DNA of 64,000 nt. It comes from Diadema setosum. Lineage: Eukaryota; Echinodermata; Echinoidea; Diadematoida; Diadematidae. Positions 24,401 to 37,294 of the stretch are shown here, one piece after another. The stretch is taken from positions 32,932,162-32,996,161 of the forward strand of contig NC_092698.1 of assembly GCF_964275005.1 (NCBI RefSeq), written 5' to 3'. The notes beneath the pieces were generated by a model. It ran no database searches, had not been told where the DNA came from, and saw only the letters and a list, made by a program, of their open reading frames with translations. A program made the position numbers and the translations under genes. Every line of letters starts with the position of its first letter. The stretch's first letter is position 1.

Positions 24401-27400
24401 TCTTTCCCCTGCTTGCCTGCCATGTTCAAAACAAAATGTGTGGACAGTACAATGGAATCAAACTTGGGTTTCCACTTGAGATATTTAAGGACCCATGAGC
24501 AGAGTGACTTTCAACCCACCGAGCAGGAAGAAGTTTCCAGGCAGGCTGTTTTCATTCAAGTTGTTGTAGGTAAGATCCAGGATCTCTAGCTTGGGGAAGG
24601 AGCCAAACCCTCGAGGCAAACTGTACAACCGGTTCATACTGGGATCAAGAAAACAATAGAGCAGGCTAGAGCTGCATCAACTATTAAAAGTATCCTTCAT
24701 TTATTTTGTACAAGAAATATTAGGATACGCCACAAGGACAACTTTGTAGGGTTGTTCCTTTTTCACTACAAACAGAACTTGTACTCAGGCTTTTAATGAC
24801 ACATAACAAGACAAGCTACACACAGCCTCTATATCTCAATAAACCAATGTCAATGAGGATATATGCCTTTTGATGTACATTAAATATGGGATAGCTAGCA
24901 TTGGATTTAATTCTCATATTTGCTGAATAAGTCAATACTACATTAGATGAAAACCTACATTCAATGAACATTTACAAGAAATGCTGTGCAATTTTCTTCT
25001 TTTTTTTTCTGTACTAAAGCAACCTCCTTGCCCCTTTCACAGATCTATTTATAGATACACGGATCTGCCCCACAGTACAATGTTAATTTGCTGACATTTT
25101 ATAATCCTCCCAGATGTTTAAGATCATCCGATTGTAGATTGCTTGTTGTTCCAAAAATGAAGAAATCATGGGGGGATCGGTCATTTGCACAAGCTGGACC
25201 TTACCTGTGGAATCAGTTGCCTCAAGCTATCCATTACATTCAAATGTTGACTCCTGTAAAGTTGCCCTTAAGACTCGTTTGTTTGTAACCACGTTTTTTA
25301 TGATATTTTTTCATCATCATTATTGTTTCATTCATTTTCATGTGCATGTTTGTGTAATGATTTTTGTACTTTGTAACTCACTTTTCCTACTGTGCCTTGA
25401 GTATGTTAGTTATGTGGAATTGGCGCATTATAAGTACCCTGTATTATTATTTATTATTATTATATATGGAAGAGTGAGATGTCACTGGATGAGACAAAAA
25501 ATCAAATTGATAAAAGGACATATCTACACTTCACAGACAGAATTAAAACATGCTACGAGATCATTGTTTACTATGTAAATTGCACACTCCTTCACAAGAA
25601 AGGGGAAAAAAAGAGAATCTTGACCAAAAATATATCTATGAACTCTGCAAAGGACATGATTATTTCCAAGTTCCTGGGAATGAGACTACTTACCCTATGT
25701 TGAGGATCTTGAGGTTCTGCATGGAGCTGATGTTGGTTGGAAGTTCCTCTATGTGGTTGTTGAAGAGATTTAATGACTCCAGATTTGTCAACTCCACTAG
25801 GTGAGGTGGAACGGCTGCAGGGCAAAGGCAGACATTGGATGTGGAAACTTTAGGCAAGAATCTTACATTGGAAACTTAGTACGCACGGTCTATACACATG
25901 TACCATTATATATACCAACTCAGCTCATAATCATCATCTACAAGTGAACATTGTTTTCATACCTACTTAAGTAAATTCTCAATCACCTCTACTTTGGCAT
26001 TTAAAAAAAAATAAAATCATTATCACTGACATTACTTCAAAACAGCAACCTTTCAGATATTCTCTGATAACCAGCCAGTCATTAATGGTATATTTTTGTG
26101 GGTAGTTAGAATTAGCAAAGAAAATTGCAACATACATTTAAGTGTTTTGGTAGTAATTAGTTGATCAGAAAGTAGGTTAATTGAATTATTGAATAGTCTT
26201 TTCACTGATCTGCTGCTATTCTTTCGCAATATCCTATATACTATCAGAAGCGGATCTAGGGGGGGGGGGTGGGGGGGTTGCAACCCCCCCCCCCTCCCCC
26301 AAAAAAAAAAAAAAAAAAAATCTGGGGACCTTTTTTTTTTATCTTATCTTTTTTTTTTTTTAACTTGTAATTTTATTTCTTTTTCTATTTATGGCAATGA
26401 CCTCTTTACCAAAAATAGTGGTGTTTTAGATGCAAGAAAATGCCATTTTCACACACAGATTTTCAAAAATTCTCCCTACTGTGGGAGGGGGGACACCCCC
26501 TTCCACACCCTCCCCCTCTCGCTCGCTCCGCTCGCTCGGGCTTGGTCGCTACACTCTCTCGCATACCGCCCCCAACCCCCTCCTTTATAAAAAGCTAGAT
26601 CCGCCCCTGACTATTACAGCCCAATGTTATAAAACCATTACATCAATACCTCAAATGTTTTTACCAAGAGGAACTGGACTTACATTGTAAGAAAAGCATC
26701 ATTATTTTCTAAGCCAATCTCTCTGAAAGAATTACATTGTATTATAGTGCTGATGTGACACATTTTGCCTACTGAATCATTGCAAGGACATACATAACCT
26801 GCCACAGATAAAGAAGCTTGAAAACTACTGATGTATTACTTTTGTTTTACAACATTTTGTTTGTGAAGTGAACTCTTTCTCCACAAAAATAATACAATTG
26901 GTATAAAGATGGTACTCCACTATTTTCGTATACAAATTGTGTATCATGACATATTGTATAATGATTCATTTGACAAAATATTAGGCTTGCAATATTTTGA
27001 GGGTGATTGCATGACAGTTTCATTTACCAAAGAGTTATCACCAGTGTTTTCCATGAAAAACACTTTTCTTTTTCCGTAACAGTGAGTGTAGGTTAAAAGC
27101 ATACAAACCTATGCTTTTGTGTGTATTACAAATGTACAAAACATAAAACTACACCATATGCAAATCATTACATTAGAACAGGGTGTGATTCACCTGACAT
27201 TGTTCTTGTTGATCAGCAGTGCATTTTTTGGCTACTGCATATATGCATAAGGCTACAGTGGTTCCATAGGATATGTGCAGTACTCATAAAGCAGCACGAT
27301 ATCATAGTATTTCACAGTTTCCTGTTCAGGAACATTACACTTGCTTCCTGTTTTTGCAGTGTACCAAGATCACTTCCACCTTATAGACAAGCAACAAAAG

Positions 27401-28762
27401 ATATTATCATTACATTTAGGTGAATATTCTCAAACACAACACTACATATATGGGGAAACAGCCACATATAAAATCACTTTTTCTCAGTCAAACTGTAATT
27501 TCCAGGTTCTGAAACTCCATAAACTTAGTAACTACTCATGAAAATGAGGATATGATTAATACCTACACAGCTGAAGTATGATATCATCAACTGAGAACCA
27601 GAAGGGCATTATTGCAAGGGGGGGGGGGGGGTATTGAGTTACTATTAGTATCACATTGCAGAGCTCAATCTCATTTACATTATAATGTCAAATTTACACT
27701 TTCTTTCATTTTCAGTGAAATGTTCACAATCAAAACCTGATATTTGGAATAATGCTTACCGGTATAGTTTATACCGTACATCTCTCAACATTTGATTTTT
27801 GATAAAATCGTCATTTAATGATTAACTAATTGTTTCACTTTATTAATTCATGCTCAAATCTTAGAACCTGAGAACTATAACACCCCTCTGGTTCTCAGCT
27901 GATTGTATGTTGATAGGTTTCACGGTACTTACCATCAATCTTATTATGACTCAGTGTCAGCCGTACCAAGTTATTGAGAGAAACTGAGGAGTAAGAAAAC
28001 AGGAGGCAGACAAGAGTTTTGAAACATATGGCATGCAAAAATATTCGTGTGCTTTTATTTTTGCGCTAGCATCTGGTTGCGCAAAATGCGTGAAAATTTC
28101 CACATTTAAAGTATTAACTGTTAGACACATTAGAGCCATCAGAGACTCAGTCACAGAAAGTCTATACAGCTTATTCTTTTACAATTCACCTTTGCTCCGC
28201 AACACAATCAAACAGGAATAAATCTACTTTCAGTTATGTGATGACTTTCAACGCTGGCGGCCTTACTTTACTTTACTATACCGAAGGGGTAGGGTCATTT
28301 GTAAATCAAGTCCACCAAGTCTGAAACTACAGAGGGGTCCGAGTATTATTAAATCAAATTCAAAATTTAAATCTGAATTTACTGCACTGCATAATACCTC
28401 AACCCAAGCTCAACTGTCCACTTGCACAGCATGCAGTCAGAAAGCAGAAAACAATTTCCCCGTTTAAAACTATCACTGCACAAATCTTGACAGCGCTAAC
28501 ACTTTATAGACTTTCCAGCTTCACATGTTAAAAAAAAAGAAAAAGATACAGACACCTTTCCAAGCAAAGTCGATCAAAGACAGACAGTATATTTTCACAA
28601 CACAGATATGCACACATGGGAACTTGCAAAACGACACTTTCATCAGCCAGATTACTTACATAGCCCAGGAATGTCATGGAGCTTGGATATGCCCTTGTCC
28701 GACAGATCAAGATCCTTATTTCCCTTGGAGTCTTCGATCTGTTTTTTGACAGATTTAGACAT
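21369..28762 (-). CDS. RSU1: Ras suppressor protein 1, complete, eight coding exons
   Basis: Coding exons in transcript order: 28762-28660, 27983-27933, 25814-25694, 24638-24520, 23939-23857, 23070-22956, 22230-22098, 21468-21369. They sum to 825 bp (274 residues; human RSU1 has 277), every junction keeps frame, and every intron has GT/AG ends. The start MSKSVKKQIEDSKGNKDLDL, the leucine-rich repeats (LVRLTLSHNKI, LESLNLFNNHIEELP, LEILDLTYNNL, LRALYLSDNDFEVLP, LAVRDNDLIALP, FHIQGNRITVLPPELG) and the tail (KAENNPWVPPIADQF, ETYKYLYGRH) align with RSU1 along its length. RSU1 is a cytoplasmic adaptor of the ILK-PINCH-parvin focal-adhesion complex; it binds PINCH through its repeats and dampens Ras signalling. 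The basic C-terminus (KAKKISRREVWGKK) is shorter than in vertebrates. Introns hold a LINE tail, a MITE and a 46-bp palindrome. Confidence 0.96.
22098..22230 (-). CDS. RSU1: RSU1 coding exon 7
   Basis: Encodes the post-repeat segment: KAENNPWVPPIADQFQVG and VSHVFDYIRSETYKY. Acceptor TGTACACAG, donor GTGAGT. Confidence 0.95.
22956..23070 (-). CDS. RSU1: RSU1 coding exon 6
   Basis: Encodes LAVRDNDLIALPKSIGQL through NRITVLPPEL. The ATG in the preceding intron (to 23085) is not the true start. Confidence 0.96.
23404..23449. repeat. Perfect 21-bp stem hairpin in RSU1 intron
   Basis: GCATGTGAGCCTCTATGCAA plus G (23404-23424) pairs perfectly with 23429-23449 around a 4-nt loop (AGCC). AAATG directly flanks both sides (23399-23403 and 23450-23454). 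It could be a tiny foldback insertion or a hairpin RNA; nothing shows expression. Confidence 0.9.
23857..23939 (-). CDS. RSU1: RSU1 coding exon 5
   Basis: Encodes TLRALYLSDNDFEVLPEEIG and QLSKLEV. Acceptor TGTGTGCAG, donor GTATGT, phase 0. Confidence 0.95.
24520..24638 (-). CDS. RSU1: RSU1 coding exon 4
   Basis: Encodes MNRLYSLPRGFGSFPKLEIL and LTYNNLNENSLPGNFFLL, the stretch most typical of RSU1 among leucine-rich proteins. The donor is GTGGGT. Confidence 0.95.
25060..25463 (+). pseudogene. LINE 3' end (CR1/L2-type), 5'-truncated, antisense in RSU1 intron
   Basis: The frame LTFYNPPRCLRSSDCRLLVV ... GDRSFAQAGPYLWNQLP is the conserved extreme C-terminus of CR1/L2-group reverse transcriptases. 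An AT-rich 3' region follows, with TGTGCCTTGAGTATGTTAG and GGCGCATTATAAGTACCCTG, ending in a (TTATTATTA)n tail at about 25441-25463. Only this end is present. It lies between RSU1 exons 3 and 4 on the opposite strand. The left border is approximate. Confidence 0.85.
25694..25814 (-). CDS. RSU1: RSU1 coding exon 3
   Basis: Encodes residues about 52-92, including LESLNLFNNHIEELPTNI, two repeats. Acceptor CCCTGCAG, donor GTAAGT. Confidence 0.95.
26245..26609. mobile_element. CAGGGGCGGATCC MITE with 5-bp target duplication, copy 2
   Basis: Left end CAGAAGCGGATCTAG; right end, as its reverse complement, CAGGGGCGGATCTAG. Target duplication ACTAT at 26240-26244 and 26610-26614. The interior is G-, C-, A- and T-runs. 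It lies in the RSU1 intron between exons 2 and 3. Confidence 0.85.
27933..27983 (-). CDS. RSU1: RSU1 coding exon 2
   Basis: A 51-bp exon encoding FSLNNLVRLTLSHNKID, the first leucine-rich repeat. Acceptor TACTCCTCAG, donor GTAAGT. Confidence 0.94.
28027..28110. repeat. Partial copy of the GCGAA-rich MITE family
   Basis: The words TTTATTTTTGCG, GCATGCAAAAATATT and GTGAAAATTTCC resemble the interior of the TA-flanked element at 42485-42725. No intact ends seen. It lies in RSU1 intron 1, close to exon 2. Confidence 0.45.
28660..28762 (-). CDS. RSU1: RSU1 coding exon 1
   Basis: Residues 1-34. ATG at 28762-28760 in the context AAA-ATG-T; donor GTAAGT. Encodes the family start MSKSVKKQIEDS and LSDKGISKLHDIPGL. 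Confidence 0.95.
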
Positions 28763-29379
28763 TTTGAAGCAAGTTAGTACTGTGCGTAATGAAATTAACA
28801 GAGTTTCCTAGAAGAGTTCACACCGATTGTCTGTCAGAAAAAGATTGACCGGAAGTGCCTGACGCTTGGAGCTTGGTATGTCATAACGTACTGTAATAAA
28901 CATTCGCAGAATTAGTCTCATTTACAAGACTGTAATTCTCCCCACGATTCCCAAATTTCTACATTTTGAGATTATTGTGAATAGCTAATACATGAAAACA
29001 ACAGTTTAAGGTTTGGAGTTTTGAACAACTGTTTATGACGTAGTCCTTATGTATAAAGCATCCTGTAGACCTCGGGTTTTCGCAACAACAATAATGATAA
29101 CAAAATAGAATACCACGTTTATAGTGCTTTGAGTTTAAATGAATTAAAGCAAACTGAGCCAGATGGTAAAATGTCATTTTAAAGAAGTTAATCATCTATA
29201 CATTCTGACACCTCCACAGGTTTTGAACACCTTTTGGATTAACAAATTTCCAAATATTCCACAAAAACTGTGCACCATATCATTTAATATCAGTTCTAAA
29301 ATGCATGAAAAGCTCCCTCGACGACTCATGTACTGTATATGCACATCATTTTTAATGCCTTGACAAAAAACACCATGAC

Positions 29380-29534
29380 CAATGGCGGATCCAGAGGGGT
29401 GCACCATATAGGTGCGCGCCCCTCTTTATATTTTGTTGAAACAAACAAACAAACAAAATGGGGGGGGGGGCGTGCACCTCCCTTTAATTTTGTAAAGGGG
29501 CCTCCCCTTTAGGAAATTCCTTGATCCGCCCCTG
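29380..29534. mobile_element. CAGGGGCGGATCC MITE with 5-bp target duplication, copy 3
   Basis: Left end CAATGGCGGATCCAG; right end, as its reverse complement, CAGGGGCGGATCAAG. Target duplication ATGAC at 29375-29379 and 29535-29539. Only 155 bp. Confidence 0.85.
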
Positions 29535-30017
29535 ATGACGATCGATATGCACGTTTAGGATTGACAAAATATGCCACAAAAAGTGATTCAGATTGTTTAA
29601 TTTCAATTCTGCAAAACGCAAGAGTTCCTTCATGAGGGAAACCTCACTCTGAAACCTCCCCATCCCCCCCCCCCCCCCCCCATCCCAGGCTTGGTTGTTA
29701 ATTCGCTGCGGGCTCGCACATAATTACCACGTTTTGCCCCAGAGGCCGTCAGTCCCCCGCCCCATCCTGTAAACGGATTGTATACCCCTGGGAAGAGGAT
29801 CACGACTCTTTCACCTTATACCCCATTCCTAGATCATGTAATGTAACTGGGATCATTATAAGGTACTGATGATACATTTATGGACCTGCAATTACCCGGC
29901 AACGAACACATTAGGGGCAAATCTTCCTCGTGGTTAGACTCGGATTTTTGCGTTGATAACACCCAATATGATCAAACCGTCTATATGCTACTTCAGGGTC
30001 TTATTAACTTTATTTTG

Positions 30018-30238
30018 CAGAAAACCCCATTCAATAACATAATTGGTTAAGCGGTTACCGAGAAATGTGGATTGTTGTAAAGCATGTCATGAGTCTGATT
30101 CTTCCAAGTTTAGCACTTGGATGCTCTTGGAACAAATCTACAGACAGAACTTCAGAGGGAAGGGATTCCTGACATGCTCTATACAAAAATCCTCATTTCT
30201 CTTTGACCACTATAAAGCAAATTGAATGGGGTTTTCTG
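30018..30238. mobile_element. MITE with 18-bp perfect inverted ends
   Basis: CAGAAAACCCCATTCAAT (30018-30035) and ATTGAATGGGGTTTTCTG (30221-30238) are perfect inverted repeats 221 bp end to end. No target duplication evident. The apparent ORF inside is not gene-like. Confidence 0.75.
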
Positions 30239-33200
30239 TAAGATGTGGGCAATGAGTTATAGTTTCCTACACTGAAATTTTGTTTGGATTGATTCACTAT
30301 TTTTTAAGTTATCGCTGCGGAGGGTAGGCCTACCATTGTATTTTTTTTTTTTTGGGGGGGGGACATACAGTATATAATTATATGGAATTTGTATATGTTT
30401 CAGAATTACGAACCTTTGTTTCATTTTCGGATTGACAAACATTATCAATAAAAATGGTGCTATTCTTTTGAAAATCTGGAGTTTTGCATTTAAATGCTAT
30501 TCAGTTAATGTATAATCATATAGAACAGAATGATTACAAAATCTCATGGCCGGGGTAATCTGCTTTCTGGAGCTATGCATGATAACCGCAGTATGGCCCT
30601 GTTCCCTATTTTCAGTTTCAGTTTATTTTCCACTTATAAAAAAATAATGAAATCAACAAAATCAACAATCTCCACACAAAAATATTAACAATAGTGCTTG
30701 AATGAAAAAATAGAATGAACATTATAGCGTTATTTATGATCTCCAGGTGTACAGGTGCATTATCAAGTGTTGAACTGGTTTGAATGGAATAACAGCCTCT
30801 AGATGACAGAATATCTTTTAATTCTCAGTATTTCTAACTGAAGGAACATAACACATACAAACAAATAAACAAACCTTATAGAATAAATGAAAAGCCAGAA
30901 ATCTGTTTGAAAAAAAAAACAACAACAGTCAAATCAGGTAATGATCATGAGATGAGGCGACGAATGCTACGGTATATAGGCCCTATAACAAATCTCTCTT
31001 TCACTTGCACACAAAACTAGCTTTTCCTCGATATCTTATAATGATTTACAGACGGACAACAACCATAAACTTCCTCAAGGAATCCTTCATGCACATCTAA
31101 ACGTTTGAATGATTTAGCTTTGATTGACAACTTTCATTTCATTTTGTTTCGTTTCAGTTTCCAGCTCTAAACCTTAGGCACAAAACATGTACATATGCAT
31201 ACACATAGTAACACAAAATCAGTGGTGTTGTAACAAAGAAAAATAACGACTGCTATTGACAATAAACTATGGTCTTTCTGATGACACTGAATTTGTAAAA
31301 GGGACAGTGAAATTTGAAAGGGACAGGGTTATACTTGCTCTATAGGCCTATTTGCAAGAATGACTGTTATGAACAACCAACAGAAGAGTCATTATTGCCT
31401 TTCTAATGTAGATTCAATTTTTCTCGACCAATCCGTTTAGATTTGTTTATACTAGGACTACTCATCTGTTTCACTTTTTACTCTTTTTATTAAAGTCACT
31501 TGAACAAAATAATGATCCTCAGTCTTTTCTCTGATATCGTGCTTCGTTGTTCTATTAATGCGTTTCGACTTTTTTCTTTTCATATTCCAGTTTAAAACAC
31601 ACACACACAATAAATATGTAGAAAGGACATCCCTGCAGATATCTTGTTTTTCATTTGCAGGGAGATATTCACTGGAACAAATTGGTAATAGATAGTATGA
31701 ATGGGGACGCGGATATCTACGTCTGCTCTTGTGGTAATATTTTGTGAAGGGAAAAGAAAAAAAAAAATCGTCTTTGCTAGGATTAGGGTCTGAACATTAC
31801 GTCTAGGTTTGTTGTCAAATTGCTGTGCAATAATTCACATATGTGGCACGGATAAAAAGTGAGCCTTTGGTAACATAGGTGTGACACACCGCGACCGCAG
31901 CAGTACCGCAGCGCGCAGTAGTGCATACCGCGGTACGGCCGGTGTGTGTAGAGTGTGTCAAAATAGGCAAATAAAAGCAGCGGAGATTCGAGAAGAGATC
32001 CACCACACGCCCAGGCGGCATCCTGAGTTCTACTTCGATTTCACTCTGAAGTAAGATCACAAGATGAGCCAAATTCCATCGTCTGAGTGAAGACAATGAG
32101 ACGCAATCTTCTGTGGTGAGATATTCTAAAAATGAAAGACAAAACCCTGTGCTACTAAAGCTCTCCACACCCCGCTTTCTGTCGTGTTGTGCGTGACCAT
32201 AAATCTGACGTTAGATCTATCATCTACAATGATCTAGACCTACACTTTGTATAAGTAACGTCAGAAATACTGTTGGCCTAACCTTGATCTGCTTTCGTAC
32301 ATTTTATTGGCATTGCATTGTATCGTGTACGTGTAGACTAGAGCACTATCTAGTGAGATTCCAGTCATAATTCAGAAAAAATTGTTGTAGGCCTAACAGC
32401 TTGTAACGTATTGTACAGTACAGTTTACAGGATGCCTTCGTGACCATGCTGCATATATAATGGAGCTTGAGCTGTTTTAGTCCCGCCCACGTGCTTGTGT
32501 TGTATGCCATTGCCCGTGCCCATCAGGCCATGCTCTATACATTTCTAATATCATGAATATAGATAAGCAATTAATGGGCGCTACTGTTGGTATCTTTGTC
32601 AAGTTTGGGTTGTCATCTTGCTTTTTAAACTTTATAATCATGATAATGTAATGTTGAAACAAATACATCACATGTCGCAATCTGCCGGGCCTGCCTCTGC
32701 TGCTCGATGCTCTTGTTCGTATTTACGGTCTAAATTAGGCCAAATCGTGATATCGGTCCCCTCTCGTTCTGCCTGTGCGTCTCCACTATGTGCAAAGTCT
32801 ATGGAGGTTGAGAGAAGTCCCCGGCTCTGACGAAATGAATGGTGGTGAATGGAGTGGCGTGGGGACCTATTTCACGATAATGCCCTAAATTATTCTCTAG
32901 TTTCTATATATATTCATTTTCAAATAAATTTACAAGGCAATATCATGATATTTATATTAGATTAGATCTGGAACATTCTGTAAGCACTGACATTACCACA
33001 CACATGACTAATGAATGAATGAATGAATGTCAATTTATTCAAAAACCAAACATAAATAACTAGCACCGATTCTACCCTATAACAAAATTACATATAAAAT
33101 CTTGCCCAATTGTGTAGCTGTAAGAAACTTAGCAAGATTTATGCATTGTTCAGTTGACTGAAAGATCAGTCTGTTTTTTGTCGTCGGGGAAATGTTCTGA

Positions 33201-34553
33201 GGACACTACTTCTGGCTTCATGGAATTCCCATGCCCAGGGCTTCTAATTACTAATGTCTACGGAGGAGAGTAAATGAAGAGTTTGTTCACAAAAACCGAT
33301 GAGTCCATTTTTAAAGATTTTGAAGTACGGTCTCTGTCATAAAGTACAAAATAATGCCTTTTAAATGATATATTGGTCACTACATATAAAGGTACATTTT
33401 TGAAGTTATGGTCAAAAGAAGCAAACATTTTCTTATTATTCTCTTTATTTTTCTTGACTTTTAATCGCGAATATCTCCATTTGGCAAATATGGACTTATC
33501 GGTTTTTGGGAACAAACTCTTCAAATGTTAAAAAAAACAAAAACAAGGAATGATTAAAAAAAACTCCGGACAGACAGATTTGAGTGGTTTTACTGTCTAA
33601 ATCGTTACACATGCTATACGAAGTGTACACAGTATATCAAGTATGATGGTGCTGGATGATGATGGTGTGGTAGAAGTTTGATGTAAAAACTGTATTTGAT
33701 ATGTGGAATGTTTTGGCATGTGCAACAAGACATTACGTTTAAAACGTTCATATGTACAATTGTACATGTATGTGTGTTGTAAAAGTGTCTGATGATATAT
33801 TCAAATGCATCGAGTAGTGGAACGGGAAGTGCAATCCAGCACTAGTGCAGTTTTGTGCTCCGTGAATGTGCATACTCCGAAGTCCCAGGATCAGGGTTTG
33901 TTGTGGTTTGATGAAGTATGAGAATGTCGAAGGACTATGTACGAAACCGCATGCTGCATTGGTGCTGTGCAGTCCTTCTGCTGTAATTAGATCATGTACA
34001 TAATCCTTCTAACTTCCTGAGTGAGTCCATGATAGTGTACTCTGCTGTTGTTAAATCCTTCTTTGCCACATAATGAGAGAGAAAAAAAATTACATTGACT
34101 CTCTCTGCTCTGGACCATTGTACATGTGTATCTCTCCAATAATGAAAATAGCTGGAAAATTCAACATGTTTTCATTTTTCTAGGTGAGAGCACCTGACTT
34201 TATACAGTACCTCTTTTCAGAAGGCAGGGGGAATGATATTACTCCTGACATAACATGTCAGTACAAAGTCAAACAATGTGTTTTTTCATAAGAAAGTGAA
34301 ATTTTGCAGACTTCTTTTTTTTTCAACATTCTTTATATTGTTGCCCTACATTGTAATGCAGCATGATGAATTGTTGTCTTCTTTACAGTGATGATGGCAC
34401 ACGGTTAGATTTAATCAAAAATTTTAAATTGCATAATTTTTGAATGGATAGTCCAGATTTCCGCATTTCCGCTTTCCGCATATTTCTGCATTTACTGAAT
34501 TCACATGTACCCAATGTCTTCATGTGTACTTGAGGTAAACTGCCCCCCCCCCC

Positions 34554-34607
<54 letters not shown>

Positions 34608-37294
34608 GCATAATGACTACATTATATGATTAGTTTCAGGATTTCTGCTGGGATTGGTGTGGCATGATAAAAAATGAAGAGTGCAATATGAAAATCAAGG
34701 GAAAATAAATAAGTTGCATGTTTTGTTTCCTCTGGAACAAGAATGACATGTTGTCTTTATTCTATGTCATATCTTTTATTTAAATTAATTTCATTTTTAA
34801 GATATTAATGAAAAGTTTAAAGTATCCTACCTAGCAGTTTTTCAGAACCAATTCATCAAAAGCAGTGACCTCCTGTATAGTATGAGTTGTAATACATAGG
34901 GCCTAGTCTTTGCAACTTGTCTCAATGTTACCATTAACTGTGACTTGTAGTGAATGCAATTACCTGGTACTCCACATACTTGATCATGAAATCTAGAGTA
35001 GGACCTACATTGGAATACAGATCTGCAGAATGGAAGCCGTTTTCTCTGTAATATCTCAGAACATCATAATTTGCTGAAGTGAAAGGGTAAAAAAAAAATG
35101 TACCTGTAAATACAGAACTCTCATTGCTCTAAATATTCATTGGAAGCAAGACAGTCAGGTTGTACAATGTATGCATGTGCCTACTGAAGATGTGATTTGT
35201 TGAATGACAATAAAAAGTGATTAAGTGTTTCAGTAGTAGCTATGATAAAAGATCATGGGCATACATGTGGTTGGGTTGGACCCGACTGTATGCATGTGGT
35301 TGTTTTTTGTTTTGTTTTTTGTTTTTTTCATCAACTACTACTTTCTACTAAAACACTGAATTACCAGCGTTTATTTACATCAATGTCAGGCAATTTGACA
35401 ATCTGTTGCATTAAAAAAAAAAAAAAAATCAATTTGACGTAAGAATCATTAATTCAATAAAAAGTGATGTTGTTCAACTTCAACATAGTCAAGTGAGATT
35501 GAAGCAACATGCAGTCTTTTACTTCGATGTTTTTCCAGTTGACTTTAGAAGATCATTCCAATCCTGATAGGATTACAATGCTGACATACTGGGAGTACCC
35601 AGTTCCACTCCAGAAGCAAATTATGACTTATCCATTGACCAACAGTGTGGCTCTCTCCAATTCAGTGAGCAGATGTCCCTCCTGCATTTTGATGCACAGA
35701 TAGGTCATTGCAAGTTTTGGAGGAAAAGTGTTCATCTGCTGTACACGTGACATATATTGTGTATGTTCTACTAGTTACTATGAAAGTTTGCGTGCCTCAC
35801 CAGATGTGTTAGAGTGGTACAGCACACTTTCCTACTCGGCATGCAGGAATTGAATGTTTAAGCATGGAGCTACTGGTTTAAGTTGGCTTGATCTCATCAC
35901 ACATGTTTACACACTGTCCATGTACAATGTATGTACAGTGTTTGGCAGCCACTTGTATACTAATACCGGTACATGTAACACATGCAATCTGTAGGGAATG
36001 GAAAACAGCAAAGTTCCTTCCAGGAGCACTCTACCACAGAATCCTTGAACTCAAATTTGGTGGATTTGGTGTACCAGTGTGTACACATATAAAGTGTTAG
36101 TGTCAAACATGAGTGTATGTACTGCAACTGTTCTACAATTTCACAAAGTAGGATGTGAAATGTAGGGAAGGCTTATTAGGTATGATCCATACAATTCTCA
36201 TACAATACATAAAGGGTGTTGTTCCACTGCTGTTACTGGTATACCTTAGGGACTTTCCTTATGAGTCCCACTTGTAGTTGTACTTATTGAGCTACATGGT
36301 GTATGTATTGAGCTATGGTCATGATACCGAGATTATTATCTCTTTACTACAAGTTTTGTACAATGTACAGTACTTATATTACGAGTCCCAAACAAGCCCC
36401 TTTCTGTAAATGATCCCCTTTCCCTAACAATAGAAATTGTATAAGAGCAGCTATTTTTTTTTTTTTTTTTTTGTACCTCTGCACTGGATATCTTGAAGAT
36501 CCTGCTACTTAAAGTATGTTGCATTTCATGTAATCATATCAGATATTGCTACAAAATTGATTCTATCTTGTCCAGCTCAAGACTAATTCATTAATGAGGT
36601 ACATTGTACATGTACACAATGAATCTTACTTATAATAGTTGTATACAGCATAGTATTGGAACCAATTTTCATTGGAAAACCTGTCAGATAGTTGTTTCAG
36701 CGCAAAGATAGCATTTATTATAATGTACAATTGTACAAATGAATGTGCATCTTGAGTATTTGTGCTTATTCCTCTGTTGCTACTGGTATTGACTTGTCTT
36801 AGTACAATTTGGTTTAATACTGCACTCTAGATTATCGATTGCAGTTCAAGCAAGTGAAATGTATTAGCACCTATGGATAATCATTTCTGGAGATGTGATC
36901 TCCAGTTATTCAGGAAGCAGCTGTTGTGTCACTCACAAGTAGATTAATGGCTGAAGATGCACTCTTGCAATGTGAGGAGATGGATGTATTATCGCACTGA
37001 TGCCCCCATTCATGCTAAAGGCAGATGCTGGATATTGGAGATTTAATTTCTTAAAACAAGATACGCAACAATTATGTTATCACATGATGGTAATATCAGA
37101 AAATAGGATTGTACCTTGAAGAGCTTTGGAAAGTAAGAACCAAAGAATGGGTCTTCGTAGTTCTTTGTGATACGCTTTGTTCCAACATGGATTTTTTTTT
37201 TTTTTTTTGGGCCAGGAGTTTTAATGATTAATTACTACCAATTTCTTCACATTCATGATCAATAATGAATGTGTGAAATAAAAGAGTTACCTTT
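30239..37294. other. Long stretch without a recognised gene
   Basis: No exon chain, RNA gene or protein family recognised on either strand. It holds an (AT)n run (about 34568-34603), poly-A/T runs (about 35415-35428, 36451-36472, 37192-37208) and an (ATTC)n-type tail near 33010-33030 next to AATAAA on the minus strand, which may be the end of a short LINE or SINE. Confidence 0.35.
34568..34603. repeat. (AT)n microsatellite
   Basis: Alternating AT directly after C- and A-runs. Confidence 0.9.
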
